31,536 bases of DNA from assembly GCA_964436335.1 (NCBI GenBank), contig CAYTCD010000010.1, forward strand, positions 1 through 31,536, written 5' to 3'. The notes under the pieces are model-generated. The model made no database searches. It had not been told where the DNA came from and saw only the letters and a list, made by a program, of their open reading frames with translations. Positions 8,050-15,065 of this stretch are shown in pieces. The stretch is from Pullibacteroides sp964436335 (GTDB lineage: Bacteria > Bacteroidota > Bacteroidia > Bacteroidales > P3). Positions within the stretch are counted from its first letter, which is position 1. Every line of letters starts with the position of its first letter. Position numbers and translations under genes: made by a program.

Positions 8050-9006
8050 CTATCCGACAAAGGTAACAAATTTACCGAGTATCTGTCCGATTTTTTCTTC
8101 CAACGGCAAATTTCCGTCTATCCAATGGATGGGGCAGCCCTCGCGTTCCATCTTGCGGAACCAGGTGCGCTGGCGTTTGGCAAACTGGCAGATGGAAAAA
8201 TAGAGTTCGCTTTCCATGCGTTCCCGCTCCATCTGCCCGGTGATGTAGAGCGTAAGATATTTGTATTCCAAGCCGTAATAGGTAAGCTGTTCGGGCCTGA
8301 GCCCTTGGTGGAGCAGGGCGCTCACTTCTTCGATCATACCTTGTTGCAGGCGTTCTTCCAAACGTTTTTTGATGCGCTGGCGCAGCATTTCGGGTTCAAA
8401 GCGGATGCCGAAAACCACTGGCTCGGGGATGATTCTCTCCGGAGTGGGGTTCTGCCTTTCGAATTCGGCGATTTCGATCGCGCGCAGGCAACGTTCCCGG
8501 GTCTCGGTGTCGGTATGGTTGTGCAAAGGCCCGTAGGAGGCCAGAAGCACCGCCAGTTCGGCATCGCTCCTGGTTTGCAGTTCTTGGCGCAGCGGGGCGT
8601 TGAAAGGCACTTCGCGGAAACGTTTCCTGCCCAGGGCCGCCGCCAGGTAAAGGCCGCTGCCGCCGCAGAGCACGGGGGGTTTCCTGCGGGCGCAGATATC
8701 GGCGTAGGCGGCGTCGAAAGCCTGCTGGTAACGGAAAAGGTTGTATTCCTCTCCGGCATCTGCCACATTGATGAGATGATAGGGAACGCTTACCGTTGTT
8801 CCGTCGGGGGCGGACAGCGTGTATTCGTTCAGATCCTTGCCCGAACCGAGGTCCATGCCGCGATACACCTGCCGGGAATCGGCGCTAAGGATTTCTCCAT
8901 CTAAACGGCAGGCGAGATTTACCGCCAAGGCCGTTTTTCCGCTTGCCGTAGGCCCCAAAACCACCAGGAGGGGGGTGAGTCCGTTTGTTGTATGAACGCT
9001 CTGCAT
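8050..9006 (-). CDS. miaA: tRNA dimethylallyltransferase
   Basis: MiaA transfers a dimethylallyl group to N6 of A37 in tRNAs that read UNN codons. The 318-residue product has the P-loop GPTASGKT at 18-25, DSRQVYRGMDLGSGKD (substrate and metal region), the LCGGSGLYLAAAL segment, and the C-terminal tRNA-binding stretch ending FAKRQRTWFRKM, all family hallmarks. An in-frame ATG at 9153 would overlap the preceding glycosyltransferase gene and add 49 unrelated residues. The ATG at 9006 leaves 43 bases after that gene and fits the family length. It is the last gene of a run M6 protease, GT2, miaA. A promoter for the next gene lies inside its last codons. Confidence 0.96.
   Translation of the reverse strand: MQSVHTTNGLTPLLVVLGPTASGKTALAVNLACRLDGEILSADSRQVYRGMDLGSGKDLNEYTLSAPDGTTVSVPYHLINVADAGEEYNLFRYQQAFDAAYADICARRKPPVLCGGSGLYLAAALGRKRFREVPFNAPLRQELQTRSDAELAVLLASYGPLHNHTDTETRERCLRAIEIAEFERQNPTPERIIPEPVVFGIRFEPEMLRQRIKKRLEERLQQGMIEEVSALLHQGLRPEQLTYYGLEYKYLTLYITGQMERERMESELYFSICQFAKRQRTWFRKMEREGCPIHWIDGNLPLEEKIGQILGKFVTFVG
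8058..8065 (-). promoter_or_regulatory. -7 element TACCTTTG for the 6272-7999 gene, inside the 3' end of miaA
   Basis: The minus strand reads TACCTTTG, an exact Bacteroidetes -7 match, about 58 bases upstream of the ATG at 7999. It overlaps the last codons of miaA. No good -33 TTTG is seen 19-21 bases upstream. Confidence 0.5.
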
Positions 9007-9049
9007 AGACTGCGAAGTTAAGTTTTCCCGGCAAAACGGGGCGTGTTTC

Positions 9050-10321
9050 TTATTGAAATACCGAAAGCAAAGGATGCCGGCTCCGCCAATGGCGTTCACA
9101 CAAAAACAAGTATTCCCGCAGTTCTTTCCAATCTTGCCGTTTAAGGTCGGCAAGCGAATGAATGCTATGGCTTCCGCACAAGACCTCTATCCGGTTATCC
9201 TCAAATCCCGCCGCCTCCAACAAGCGGTAAAGACGGCATATATTCCGCCAATCGTCCTTATCGTCTTGCTTATAGTTAGCTTTGAGGAACTGCAAACTGC
9301 GCAGGGCATCGAATTTTTCTTTGCATGCGCGTATAAATTGCTCCTTTCTGCCGCCGCTGTTCCGCCGCAGGTTCACCCACCAGTCCGCCCCGAAAGCCGC
9401 CTGCCAGAAATCCAATGCCGATGTGGGTTCTCCACTTTCAAACAAACCGGGCAAAGCGGCATAGGCGCATCGCATTTTTTCAAACAAACCGGGTGGATAA
9501 ACCGGATAAGACTCCCAGCGGTTCTCCATGCCTTTTCGCAAAGCCGGGCCCGTACCGAAATCCACACGTCCGCTCAAGCGCGAGGAAGGATGGCTTACTG
9601 CATCGCTATGCACAATCAACGGACCCGTCTTGGCCAATTTCTGTAAGAAATAAAAATCCTCGCCACTCCTGACCGGCGAGATTCCGCCTATCTTCCGATA
9701 GGCTTTCATCCGGCAAGCCATCGAAGAACCTATAGCCGTAAACGCATACGGATGGCCGCTCAAAATCATATTGAGCGCAAAGGCACGCATATAGACTTCA
9801 TAATGGAAAATGGCCATCTGCTGCACTTCGGGCAGGTTTTCTTGTTCGGGCGTGTGGTAATACGGATTGGCCAGCCCCACCGCCTGCGGAAAGGCATCGA
9901 ATTGCTTTTGGATGTTTTCTATATAATCGTCGGGATAGTGCGTATCGGCATCCATGCACACCAGAATATGGGTAGGCAACGGATTCTGACCGCATTGAGA
10001 GGAAAGAAAATCCATGGCCGTTCTACGCGCCTGCCCCACGCCGGCATGTCTGTCATCCCAAGCCTTATCCTTACTGAAACAATCGAGGATTTCGAGCGGA
10101 AATAAAAAACGGCCTTCCGACCGCAACGTTTGTAATTGACTGTAAACATTTTCGTTTACCTTGCAAACGCGTTCGTGTTCCGGAAGACCGTCCGTATGGT
10201 AGGCACGCGGCTGATTAATGCACACACATACCCTCTGTGGTAGAAGGGTCTGCCCGTTGAGCGCCAACAGACGTTGGGCAAGCCCCGCCTCATCCATGGC
10301 AGGTATGGCCACATACACCAT
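9050..10321 (-). CDS. Family 2 glycosyltransferase (GT-A fold)
   Basis: This is a 423-residue cytoplasmic protein without a signal peptide. The N terminus MVYVAIPAMDEAGLAQRLL is the nucleotide-sugar-binding start of a GT2 fold. CMDADTHYPDDYIE carries the DxD-type metal motif. GSSMACRMKAYRKIGGI and SGEDFYFLQKL match the acceptor/catalytic part of the fold (E-D). The last 130 residues are helical and not recognised. It starts 3 bases after the stop of the M6 protease gene and ends 43 bases before miaA, so co-transcription is likely. The acceptor is unknown. Because the upstream gene is a T9SS cargo, a role in surface glycan or A-LPS-type anchoring is conceivable, but this is inference. Confidence 0.85.
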   Translation of the reverse strand: MVYVAIPAMDEAGLAQRLLALNGQTLLPQRVCVCINQPRAYHTDGLPEHERVCKVNENVYSQLQTLRSEGRFLFPLEILDCFSKDKAWDDRHAGVGQARRTAMDFLSSQCGQNPLPTHILVCMDADTHYPDDYIENIQKQFDAFPQAVGLANPYYHTPEQENLPEVQQMAIFHYEVYMRAFALNMILSGHPYAFTAIGSSMACRMKAYRKIGGISPVRSGEDFYFLQKLAKTGPLIVHSDAVSHPSSRLSGRVDFGTGPALRKGMENRWESYPVYPPGLFEKMRCAYAALPGLFESGEPTSALDFWQAAFGADWWVNLRRNSGGRKEQFIRACKEKFDALRSLQFLKANYKQDDKDDWRNICRLYRLLEAAGFEDNRIEVLCGSHSIHSLADLKRQDWKELREYLFLCERHWRSRHPLLSVFQ

Positions 10322-10324
10322 GCC

Positions 10325-12469
10325 TTAAAGAACCGTTATCCTTTCGGTGGTTACATCGCCTCGGGCACTGACACGCAAAAGATAATTGCCGCCGCCCGCT
10401 ACTTGTAAAGCGTGCCGGCCGGCGGTAAACCGATGCTGCTGCAACAGGGTTCCGTTCGCGCCGAACAGTTCCACGGTTGCATCCACAGGCAATTCCACAT
10501 AGAAAGTGCCCGTGTTGGGATTGGGATAAACCTTTAGTTGGGCAAGCGGACCGGCGGTATTGGAGGTCTTGATGGTATAAGACGCTTCGGCGATTTCCGA
10601 CGGAGTCATCCCCTCCTTGACGGCCATCGCCTTGAGGGTGGTGTTTTTATCAATAACCACGGGCGAAACGTAAATATCACTGGCCAAAGTGGGATCGGTG
10701 CCGTTTAGGGTATAATAAATGGTGGCGTCTTCAGTAGCCGTAAAAATCCTTACCGTCGTACCCTGAGCCACTTCTCCACCGGCGGGGTCAAACAGGGGGA
10801 TTTCAACCTGCTCCACCGGCGGTTCTTGCTGCGATACATTGCCCAGATTGTCGCGTGTTACATTGCTTTCTCCCATAAACTGAAAACGGACCCCATTGTT
10901 GATTGAAACAATGTCGGTAATGGGTTTTTGGGTGGGTTTGCCGCTGTGGGAAAGAGAAGACGGCTTGGTGTCGTCTGTAAAGGCGGTATTGTTGCGGCTG
11001 CCCGGGAACGGCGTTCCTTCGCCCATAAACGAAGTGGAAGCCTCCCCGCCGTTGGCCTGCTTGATATAGAATCCCCTATCGGAGGGTTTACAGTTAACGC
11101 AGTTGTTCTCCCATGCCGAAATATTACTACCATAGTAATTAATCTTTACGTTTTCGTTGACGGCGAAAATCAACATGCCGTAACCCGGAATCTCGGCATC
11201 CCACTTGCTTTCTTTGCCACGGTAGTCCAACACAAAATATTCTCCCCAAACGGGAGTACGGTACATAAAGGCATGGGTGGCCTTCTGTGCTTCGTAAAGT
11301 TCTACCGTACAAGCTTCGGTAAGTTCGGTTTTTTCCAGCCAGCCCATTTCCATACGCGACCAGGCGTTGTGCAAAGGAGGTGTCTTTCCGTCGTCGTTGT
11401 AGGAACCTCCGTCCATCACCTCAAATTCGCCGGGCGTAACGGCTTCCCCTCCGTTATCATCATAATCGGAGTCGTAGAGATCGGGCAACCCGAAAACATG
11501 GCTCAACTCATGCACCAAAGTGCCTATGTAGGCCCAATCATCGGTATAGGAAAACTCCGCCGAACAGGAATACACATCCAATGTCTTTCCGTTCAGTTTC
11601 ACCTCATCCCATACATTCCACATATGCGACCATATCGCATCCTCATCATCGGTAACCTCTTCGCCTTGTCCGGGAAATATGATGTGAACCCCGTCTATCA
11701 CCCCGTCGTTGTCAAAATCGTATCGGCTGAAATCCACGCCCTGCGCCGCAGCCGCACGGCAGGCCTCCACCACCATATCCGGAACATTGTCTTCGTCGTA
11801 TCCGTAATAAGCCATGGACTTCGACAAATCAATAGGCCCTATCACATCGGCTTCAAAACGGAAGAGCCCGCGGCTGTTGTCTAAAAAATAATCCCGAAAG
11901 GAACCCGTACACCCATTGTCCGTATAGTTTTCCTGGCCTATCAGCGCCTCATATTGACTCCGGGAGGTCTTCATCTTTAAATCGGTAAAGTTTACCAGAA
12001 TTATCGGCGCACGACGCACAACGGTATCGGTGATGGCCTTACGGGCCTTGAAAGCTTTCGCCAAGGGAGCGTTCGCTCCCGTCCGCTTTACGTTGTTGGC
12101 TGCGGAAGCAGGCCCCCTGGAACGCATCCTGGAGACCTGTTCGGCCGAAAAACGGAGTTTTTTAGGGGTCTTGCGCAGGAATTTCTTTTCCTGTCGGGTG
12201 CGGGCGTCTTGATCATGGGCCCGCACATCGGAGGCCACCATCTCTCCTTTTTCGTTCTTCACGGCATAGTAAAAAATGCCGTCTTTCCGCAAAAGACTGT
12301 ATCCGTCCAATGTCTCGGACCATCGGGTACTTTCATCTCCGCGGATATAGACGGTAATCGTGGTACCATCGGATTGCTTGACGGTAACCGGCTTCTTAAT
12401 GGCGGGAACAGCACCCGACAAACCGACCAAACCCAATACGAATACAAGAATAAGGGCTAACTTCTTCAT
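10325..12469 (-). CDS. M6 family metalloprotease with T9SS sorting domain
   Basis: This is a 714-residue secreted zinc protease of the immune inhibitor A (M6) type. A signal peptide occupies residues 1 to about 20. A propeptide-like region follows to about 150. The catalytic domain contains HELSHVFGLPD at 320-330, in which the two His are zinc ligands, Glu is the catalytic base, and the trailing Asp fits the HExxHxxGxxD pattern. A chitobiase-like module lies at 555-633 (IYYTLNGTDPT). The T9SS type A sorting domain runs from KVYPNPNTGTF (646-656) to the end. The in-frame ATG at 12625 would lie beyond the promoter and inside the divergent prs leader, so the ATG at 12469, which opens directly into the signal peptide, is chosen. 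It probably degrades host or environmental proteins. Confidence 0.93.
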   Translation of the reverse strand: MKKLALILVFVLGLVGLSGAVPAIKKPVTVKQSDGTTITVYIRGDESTRWSETLDGYSLLRKDGIFYYAVKNEKGEMVASDVRAHDQDARTRQEKKFLRKTPKKLRFSAEQVSRMRSRGPASAANNVKRTGANAPLAKAFKARKAITDTVVRRAPIILVNFTDLKMKTSRSQYEALIGQENYTDNGCTGSFRDYFLDNSRGLFRFEADVIGPIDLSKSMAYYGYDEDNVPDMVVEACRAAAAQGVDFSRYDFDNDGVIDGVHIIFPGQGEEVTDDEDAIWSHMWNVWDEVKLNGKTLDVYSCSAEFSYTDDWAYIGTLVHELSHVFGLPDLYDSDYDDNGGEAVTPGEFEVMDGGSYNDDGKTPPLHNAWSRMEMGWLEKTELTEACTVELYEAQKATHAFMYRTPVWGEYFVLDYRGKESKWDAEIPGYGMLIFAVNENVKINYYGSNISAWENNCVNCKPSDRGFYIKQANGGEASTSFMGEGTPFPGSRNNTAFTDDTKPSSLSHSGKPTQKPITDIVSINNGVRFQFMGESNVTRDNLGNVSQQEPPVEQVEIPLFDPAGGEVAQGTTVRIFTATEDATIYYTLNGTDPTLASDIYVSPVVIDKNTTLKAMAVKEGMTPSEIAEASYTIKTSNTAGPLAQLKVYPNPNTGTFYVELPVDATVELFGANGTLLQQHRFTAGRHALQVAGGGNYLLRVSARGDVTTERITVL

Positions 12470-12489
12470 GATACATTTTTTTAGGCGGC

Positions 12490-12497
12490 CAAATTTA
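12490..12497 (-). promoter_or_regulatory. -7 element TAAATTTG for the M6 protease gene
   Basis: The minus strand reads TAAATTTG, an exact TAnnTTTG match. A T-rich run, TTTT, stands at roughly -33, about 19 bases upstream. The predicted transcript would begin only some 15 bases before the ATG at 12469. It is divergent from the prs promoter. Confidence 0.5.
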
Positions 12498-12544
12498 TTA
12501 CATTTTAACGTAAAAAGCCGTCTGGAAAGATAAAAAAATTTAAG

Positions 12545-12575
12545 TTTCAATATAGGGGCAAAAAATGTATCTTCG
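12545..12575 (+). promoter_or_regulatory. Promoter candidate for prs
   Basis: TATCTTCG at 12568-12575 is one base from TAnnTTTG. A TTTC at 12545-12548 stands 19 bases upstream in the -33 position. Initiation near 12582 would exclude the in-frame ATG at 12565 as the prs start. Confidence 0.45.
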
Positions 12576-12642
12576 CAACGCCATTCGGAAATTTCCGGAC
12601 AGAAGGGTGGCAAAAATGGCAACAACTAAAACCAACATATCA

Positions 12643-13581
12643 ATGGAAAACAAATCCCAGGTCAAGATTTTCTCGTGTCGCGCCACCCGATATCTGGCCG
12701 ATAAGATTGCAAAGGAGTACGGAGCCCCGCTCGGGCAGTCTGACGTAGCCATCTTTTCCGATGGCGAGTTCCGACCTTCCTACGAAGAAAACGTACGCGG
12801 AAACGATGTGTTCATCGTGCAATCCACCTTTACCCCTTCCGACAACCTGTTCGAACTGCTGCTTATGATCGATGCCGCCAAACGGGCCTCGGCACGCAGC
12901 ATCATCGCGGTGATGCCCTATTTCGGTTGCGCCCGTCAGGACAGGAAAGACAAACCCCGGGTTCCCATCACTTCCAAGCTGGTGGCCAACCTGCTTATGG
13001 CCGCCGGAGTTTCGCGCATCATCACCATAGACCTCCACGCCGACCAGATTCAAGGTTTCTTTGAAACTCCGGTTGACCACCTTTATGCCTCCTCGGAATT
13101 CGTACCCCACCTGCGTTCTCTCAATCTGGACAATCTTATGTACGCCTCTCCCGATACGGGTGGACCCCGCCGGGCCAGCATGTACGCCAAGATCTTCGGC
13201 ACAGGATTCGCCATCTGCTATAAACAGCGCAGCAAACCCAATGTGGTGGACCGCATGGAGCTTATCGGCGATGTGGAAGGCAAGAATGTGATTCTGTTGG
13301 ACGATATCCTTGATACGGGCAACACTATGATGAAGGCCGCCGACCTTATTCTGGAACACGGCGCCAAGAGTGTGCGGGCGGTGGTTACCCACCCCGTGCT
13401 TTCGGGCAACGCGATAGACCGCATCGAAAAGTCGAACCTTACTGAGTTGATTGTGAGCGACACCATTCCCACCAGCCGTCCTTCCGACAAGATTACCGTT
13501 ATCTCGGTGGCCAAACTGCTGGCGGAAGTGATTCAGCGCGTAGAAGCATGCCAAAGCATTTCCAACTTGTACGATTTGTAA
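12643..13581 (+). CDS. prs: Ribose-phosphate pyrophosphokinase (PRPP synthetase)
   Basis: Prs converts ribose 5-phosphate and ATP to PRPP for nucleotide, His and Trp synthesis. Visible family motifs are FSDGEFRPSYEENVRG, PYFGCARQDRKDKPR (ATP loop), DLHADQIQGFFETPVDHLYA (catalytic and flexible region), and the PRPP-binding loop ILLDDILDTGNT. The start MENKSQVKIFS at 12643 aligns without gap to the start I recall for Bacteroides Prs and gives 312 residues. In-frame ATGs at 12616 and 12565 exist, and the one at 12565 precedes the predicted transcription start. It stands alone, divergent from the M6 gene, and rplY has its own promoter downstream. The start codon is the only uncertain point. Confidence 0.96.
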   Translation: MENKSQVKIFSCRATRYLADKIAKEYGAPLGQSDVAIFSDGEFRPSYEENVRGNDVFIVQSTFTPSDNLFELLLMIDAAKRASARSIIAVMPYFGCARQDRKDKPRVPITSKLVANLLMAAGVSRIITIDLHADQIQGFFETPVDHLYASSEFVPHLRSLNLDNLMYASPDTGGPRRASMYAKIFGTGFAICYKQRSKPNVVDRMELIGDVEGKNVILLDDILDTGNTMMKAADLILEHGAKSVRAVVTHPVLSGNAIDRIEKSNLTELIVSDTIPTSRPSDKITVISVAKLLAEVIQRVEACQSISNLYDL

Positions 13582-13597
13582 GAATATCTTACCTTTG
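13566..13597 (+). promoter_or_regulatory. Promoter for rplY (CTTG-20-TACCTTTG)
   Basis: TACCTTTG at 13590-13597 matches the -7 consensus exactly. CTTG at 13566-13569 sits 20 bases upstream as a -33 element. It overlaps the stop codon region of prs. The rpmH promoter at 14443-14474 has the same arrangement. Confidence 0.65.
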
Positions 13598-13601
13598 CGC
13601 T

Positions 13602-13624
13602 CTTGCTTTCTTGCAGGGAGCAAG
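13602..13624 (+). other. Hairpin in the prs-rplY spacer (leader hairpin or weak terminator)
   Basis: CTTGCT (13602-13607) pairs with AGCAAG (13619-13624) around an 11-base loop, followed by GATTTTTAT. It can be read as a weak terminator for prs, or as the first structure in the rplY transcript, because transcription should start near 13604. Confidence 0.4.
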
Positions 13625-13658
13625 GATTTTTATAATCTCAAAAAACAATTAAAAACCA

Positions 13659-14249
13659 ATGAAAACAGTATCTATGAGCGGTTCTCTTAGAGAGAACGTA
13701 GGGAAAAAAGATGCGAGAGACCTGCGTCTGCAGGGCAAAGTGCCTTGTGTGGTGTATGGCGGACAGAAAGAAATCCGTTTCAGCGCGGAGGCGAAAGATT
13801 TGATTGAACTCTTCAACAAACCCGAGGTTTGCTTTGTTGAACTTACCATCGGTGCGGACAAAATAATGGCCATTCCTCAGGAAGTGCAGTTCCATAAGGT
13901 AAACGATACCATGCTGCATGTTGATTTTCTGGAATTGCGCGATGACCGCCCCATTTCGATGGCCATTCCCTTGTTGGTTACCGGTAACTCGGCCGGTGTG
14001 CTCAAAGGCGGCAAACTGGTAAAAAGAATGCGTCGCCTCCGTCTGCGCGCCCTGCCGGCCAACATGCCCGAAAATATCACGGTAGATATCACCAATCTGG
14101 ACATTGCCGATGAAATAAAGGTAAAAGACCTCTGCAACGACAAATTCCAGATTCAGGAAGACATGACCGCGGCCGTTGTTCTCATCAAAGCCACGCGTAA
14201 CGCGCAGGCTGCCGCCGCTCCTGAAGCCGCCGCCGAAGAAGCGAAGTAG
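13659..14249 (+). CDS. rplY: 50S ribosomal protein L25 (long Ctc form)
   Basis: L25 binds 5S rRNA in the large ribosomal subunit. The 196-residue product is the long form, with an N-terminal L25 domain of about 90 residues (MSGSLRENVGKKDARDLRLQGKVPCVVYGG) and the C-terminal TL5/Ctc beta domain (ILHVDF-like MLHVDFLELRDDRPISMAIPL, then LRALPANMPENITVDITNL). The tail is alanine- and glutamate-rich. The ATG at 13659 opens with MKTVSMSG, as expected for Bacteroidales homologues. A strong terminator follows 24 bases after the stop, so it is a single-gene transcript. Confidence 0.96.
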   Translation: MKTVSMSGSLRENVGKKDARDLRLQGKVPCVVYGGQKEIRFSAEAKDLIELFNKPEVCFVELTIGADKIMAIPQEVQFHKVNDTMLHVDFLELRDDRPISMAIPLLVTGNSAGVLKGGKLVKRMRRLRLRALPANMPENITVDITNLDIADEIKVKDLCNDKFQIQEDMTAAVVLIKATRNAQAAAAPEAAAEEAK

Positions 14250-14273
14250 TCTCTCTTCCACTTTTCAAGGAAG

Positions 14274-14307
14274 AAAAAAACGCGAAACATCCATTTCGCG
14301 TTTTTTT
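14274..14307. terminator. Strong bidirectional intrinsic terminator after rplY
   Basis: Seven A residues (14274-14280), then CGCGAAA (14281-14287), a 6-base loop, TTTCGCG (14294-14300) and seven T residues (14301-14307). The A and T tracts extend the pairing and give a U-tract on both strands. Confidence 0.93.
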
Positions 14308-14317
14308 CTTCCTTCTT

Positions 14318-14425
14318 TTGTTCAGCACAGCGGTTATCATCTTGCTTTGCATCGGCGTTTACAAATTGCCGCACCGTTATCCCCCCGCTTTTTGGCTGTC
14401 ATTACGGGAGGAAGATAGAAAATAG
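14318..14425 (+). CDS. Doubtful 35-codon single-pass membrane peptide
   Basis: This frame starts at a TTG 10 bases past the rplY terminator. It encodes a hydrophobic run (STAVIILLCIGVYKL) and then a polar tail (SLREEDRK) before TAG. The positive-outside/negative-tail layout looks like a small membrane peptide, but there is no ATG, no promoter between the terminator and the frame, and no family I recognise. It may be chance or a decayed gene. Confidence 0.2.
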   Translation: MFSTAVIILLCIGVYKLPHRYPPAFWLSLREEDRK

Positions 14426-14442
14426 AAACCGTTTACAATGTT

Positions 14443-14474
14443 CTTGTTTTATCTTCCGATATTTTGTACCTTTG
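14443..14474 (+). promoter_or_regulatory. Promoter for rpmH (CTTG-20-TACCTTTG)
   Basis: TACCTTTG at 14467-14474 is an exact -7 match, with CTTG at 14443-14446 exactly 20 bases upstream. The predicted leader is about 90 bases long and contains a small CCC-GAA-GGG hairpin (14504-14512). Confidence 0.65.
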
Positions 14475-14571
14475 CCCTCTGTTTTTGGCGTGGAATAAGC
14501 TCTCCCGAAGGGGTTTAGGAAACAATAAAACACAGATTATCAGTTTGTATAACAGTAATAAGCGATAAACA

Positions 14572-14718
14572 ATGAAACGTACATTCCAACCCCACCGTCG
14601 CAAACGTCTCAACAAACACGGATTCCGTGAAAGAATGTCCACCGCCAACGGCCGCCGCGTTCTGGCTGCCCGTAGAGCGAAAGGACGTGTTCGTTTGACT
14701 GTTTCCGATGAGAGATAG
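14572..14718 (+). CDS. rpmH: 50S ribosomal protein L34
   Basis: This is a 48-codon gene for a small, very basic large-subunit protein. It begins MKRTFQPHRRKRLNKHGFRE and continues RMSTANGRRVLAARRAKGR, the L34 signature throughout. The 3' end adds VRLTVSDER, slightly longer than the 44-46 residues of many homologues. It has its own promoter and is followed 32 bases later by a terminator. It is not next to rnpA or dnaA as it is in many other phyla. Confidence 0.97.
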   Translation: MKRTFQPHRRKRLNKHGFRERMSTANGRRVLAARRAKGRVRLTVSDER

Positions 14719-14750
14719 TAACGGTGCCAAAAGGCTCGTTTTTTCGTTAG

Positions 14751-14792
14751 AAATTCTGTTCGTTCCCTATTGGGAAGGGCAGAATTTTTTTT
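14751..14792 (+). terminator. Intrinsic terminator after rpmH, directly before the DUF4834 start
   Basis: AAATTCTG (14751-14758) pairs with CAGAATTT (14780-14787). Inside it, TTCCC (14763-14767) pairs with GGGAA (14772-14776). A run of eight T (14785-14792) follows. The ATG of the next gene is only 8 bases further on. Confidence 0.9.
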
Positions 14793-14800
14793 ATTAGGAT

Positions 14801-15046
14801 ATGTTGTTCTTTCTTTTTTTGGTTTTGGTTGTGTTTATGCTGGCCGGTCCGCTGTTGCGGCTTGCGTTGCGCATGTTTTTTTTCCGGAAGGGATTTTCCG
14901 GCCAGAACTTTTCGCAGCAGGAACGTCCCCGTAAGGAGGGTGAGGTAAGCATTGACTACGTGCCGCCACGGAAGGATTTGCGCGACAACTGTCCCGGAAA
15001 CGGTTCGGCAGGCGACTACGTGGATTATGAAGAAGTGAAGGATTAA
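14801..15046 (+). CDS. DUF4834-like small membrane protein
   Basis: This is an 81-residue protein. Residues 1-16 are a hydrophobic segment (MLFFLFLVLVVFMLAG) that should anchor it in the inner membrane. A basic region with Arg/Phe follows, then an acidic C terminus with the GDYVDYEEVKD ending that I recall from the Bacteroidetes DUF4834 family. The function is unknown. It lies 19 bases before the YitT-type gene and probably shares its transcript. The start codon is only 8 bases past the U-tract of the rpmH terminator and no promoter is visible, so expression likely depends on readthrough. A downstream ATG at codon 13 would destroy the membrane segment. Confidence 0.75.
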   Translation: MLFFLFLVLVVFMLAGPLLRLALRMFFFRKGFSGQNFSQQERPRKEGEVSIDYVPPRKDLRDNCPGNGSAGDYVDYEEVKD

Positions 15047-15065
15047 CGCTATTAGTAAAAACAAT

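Noticed and set aside
9013..9020. TAACTTCG on the minus strand as a miaA promoter
   Set aside because: It is only about 7 bases from the start codon and has no -33 box; cotranscription with GT2 is simpler.
9004..9153. Extended N terminus of miaA
   Set aside because: It would overlap the end of the GT2 gene and adds residues unrelated to MiaA before the P-loop.
12640..13623. 327-codon minus-strand frame across prs
   Set aside because: Antisense shadow of a firmly identified gene, no recognisable domain.
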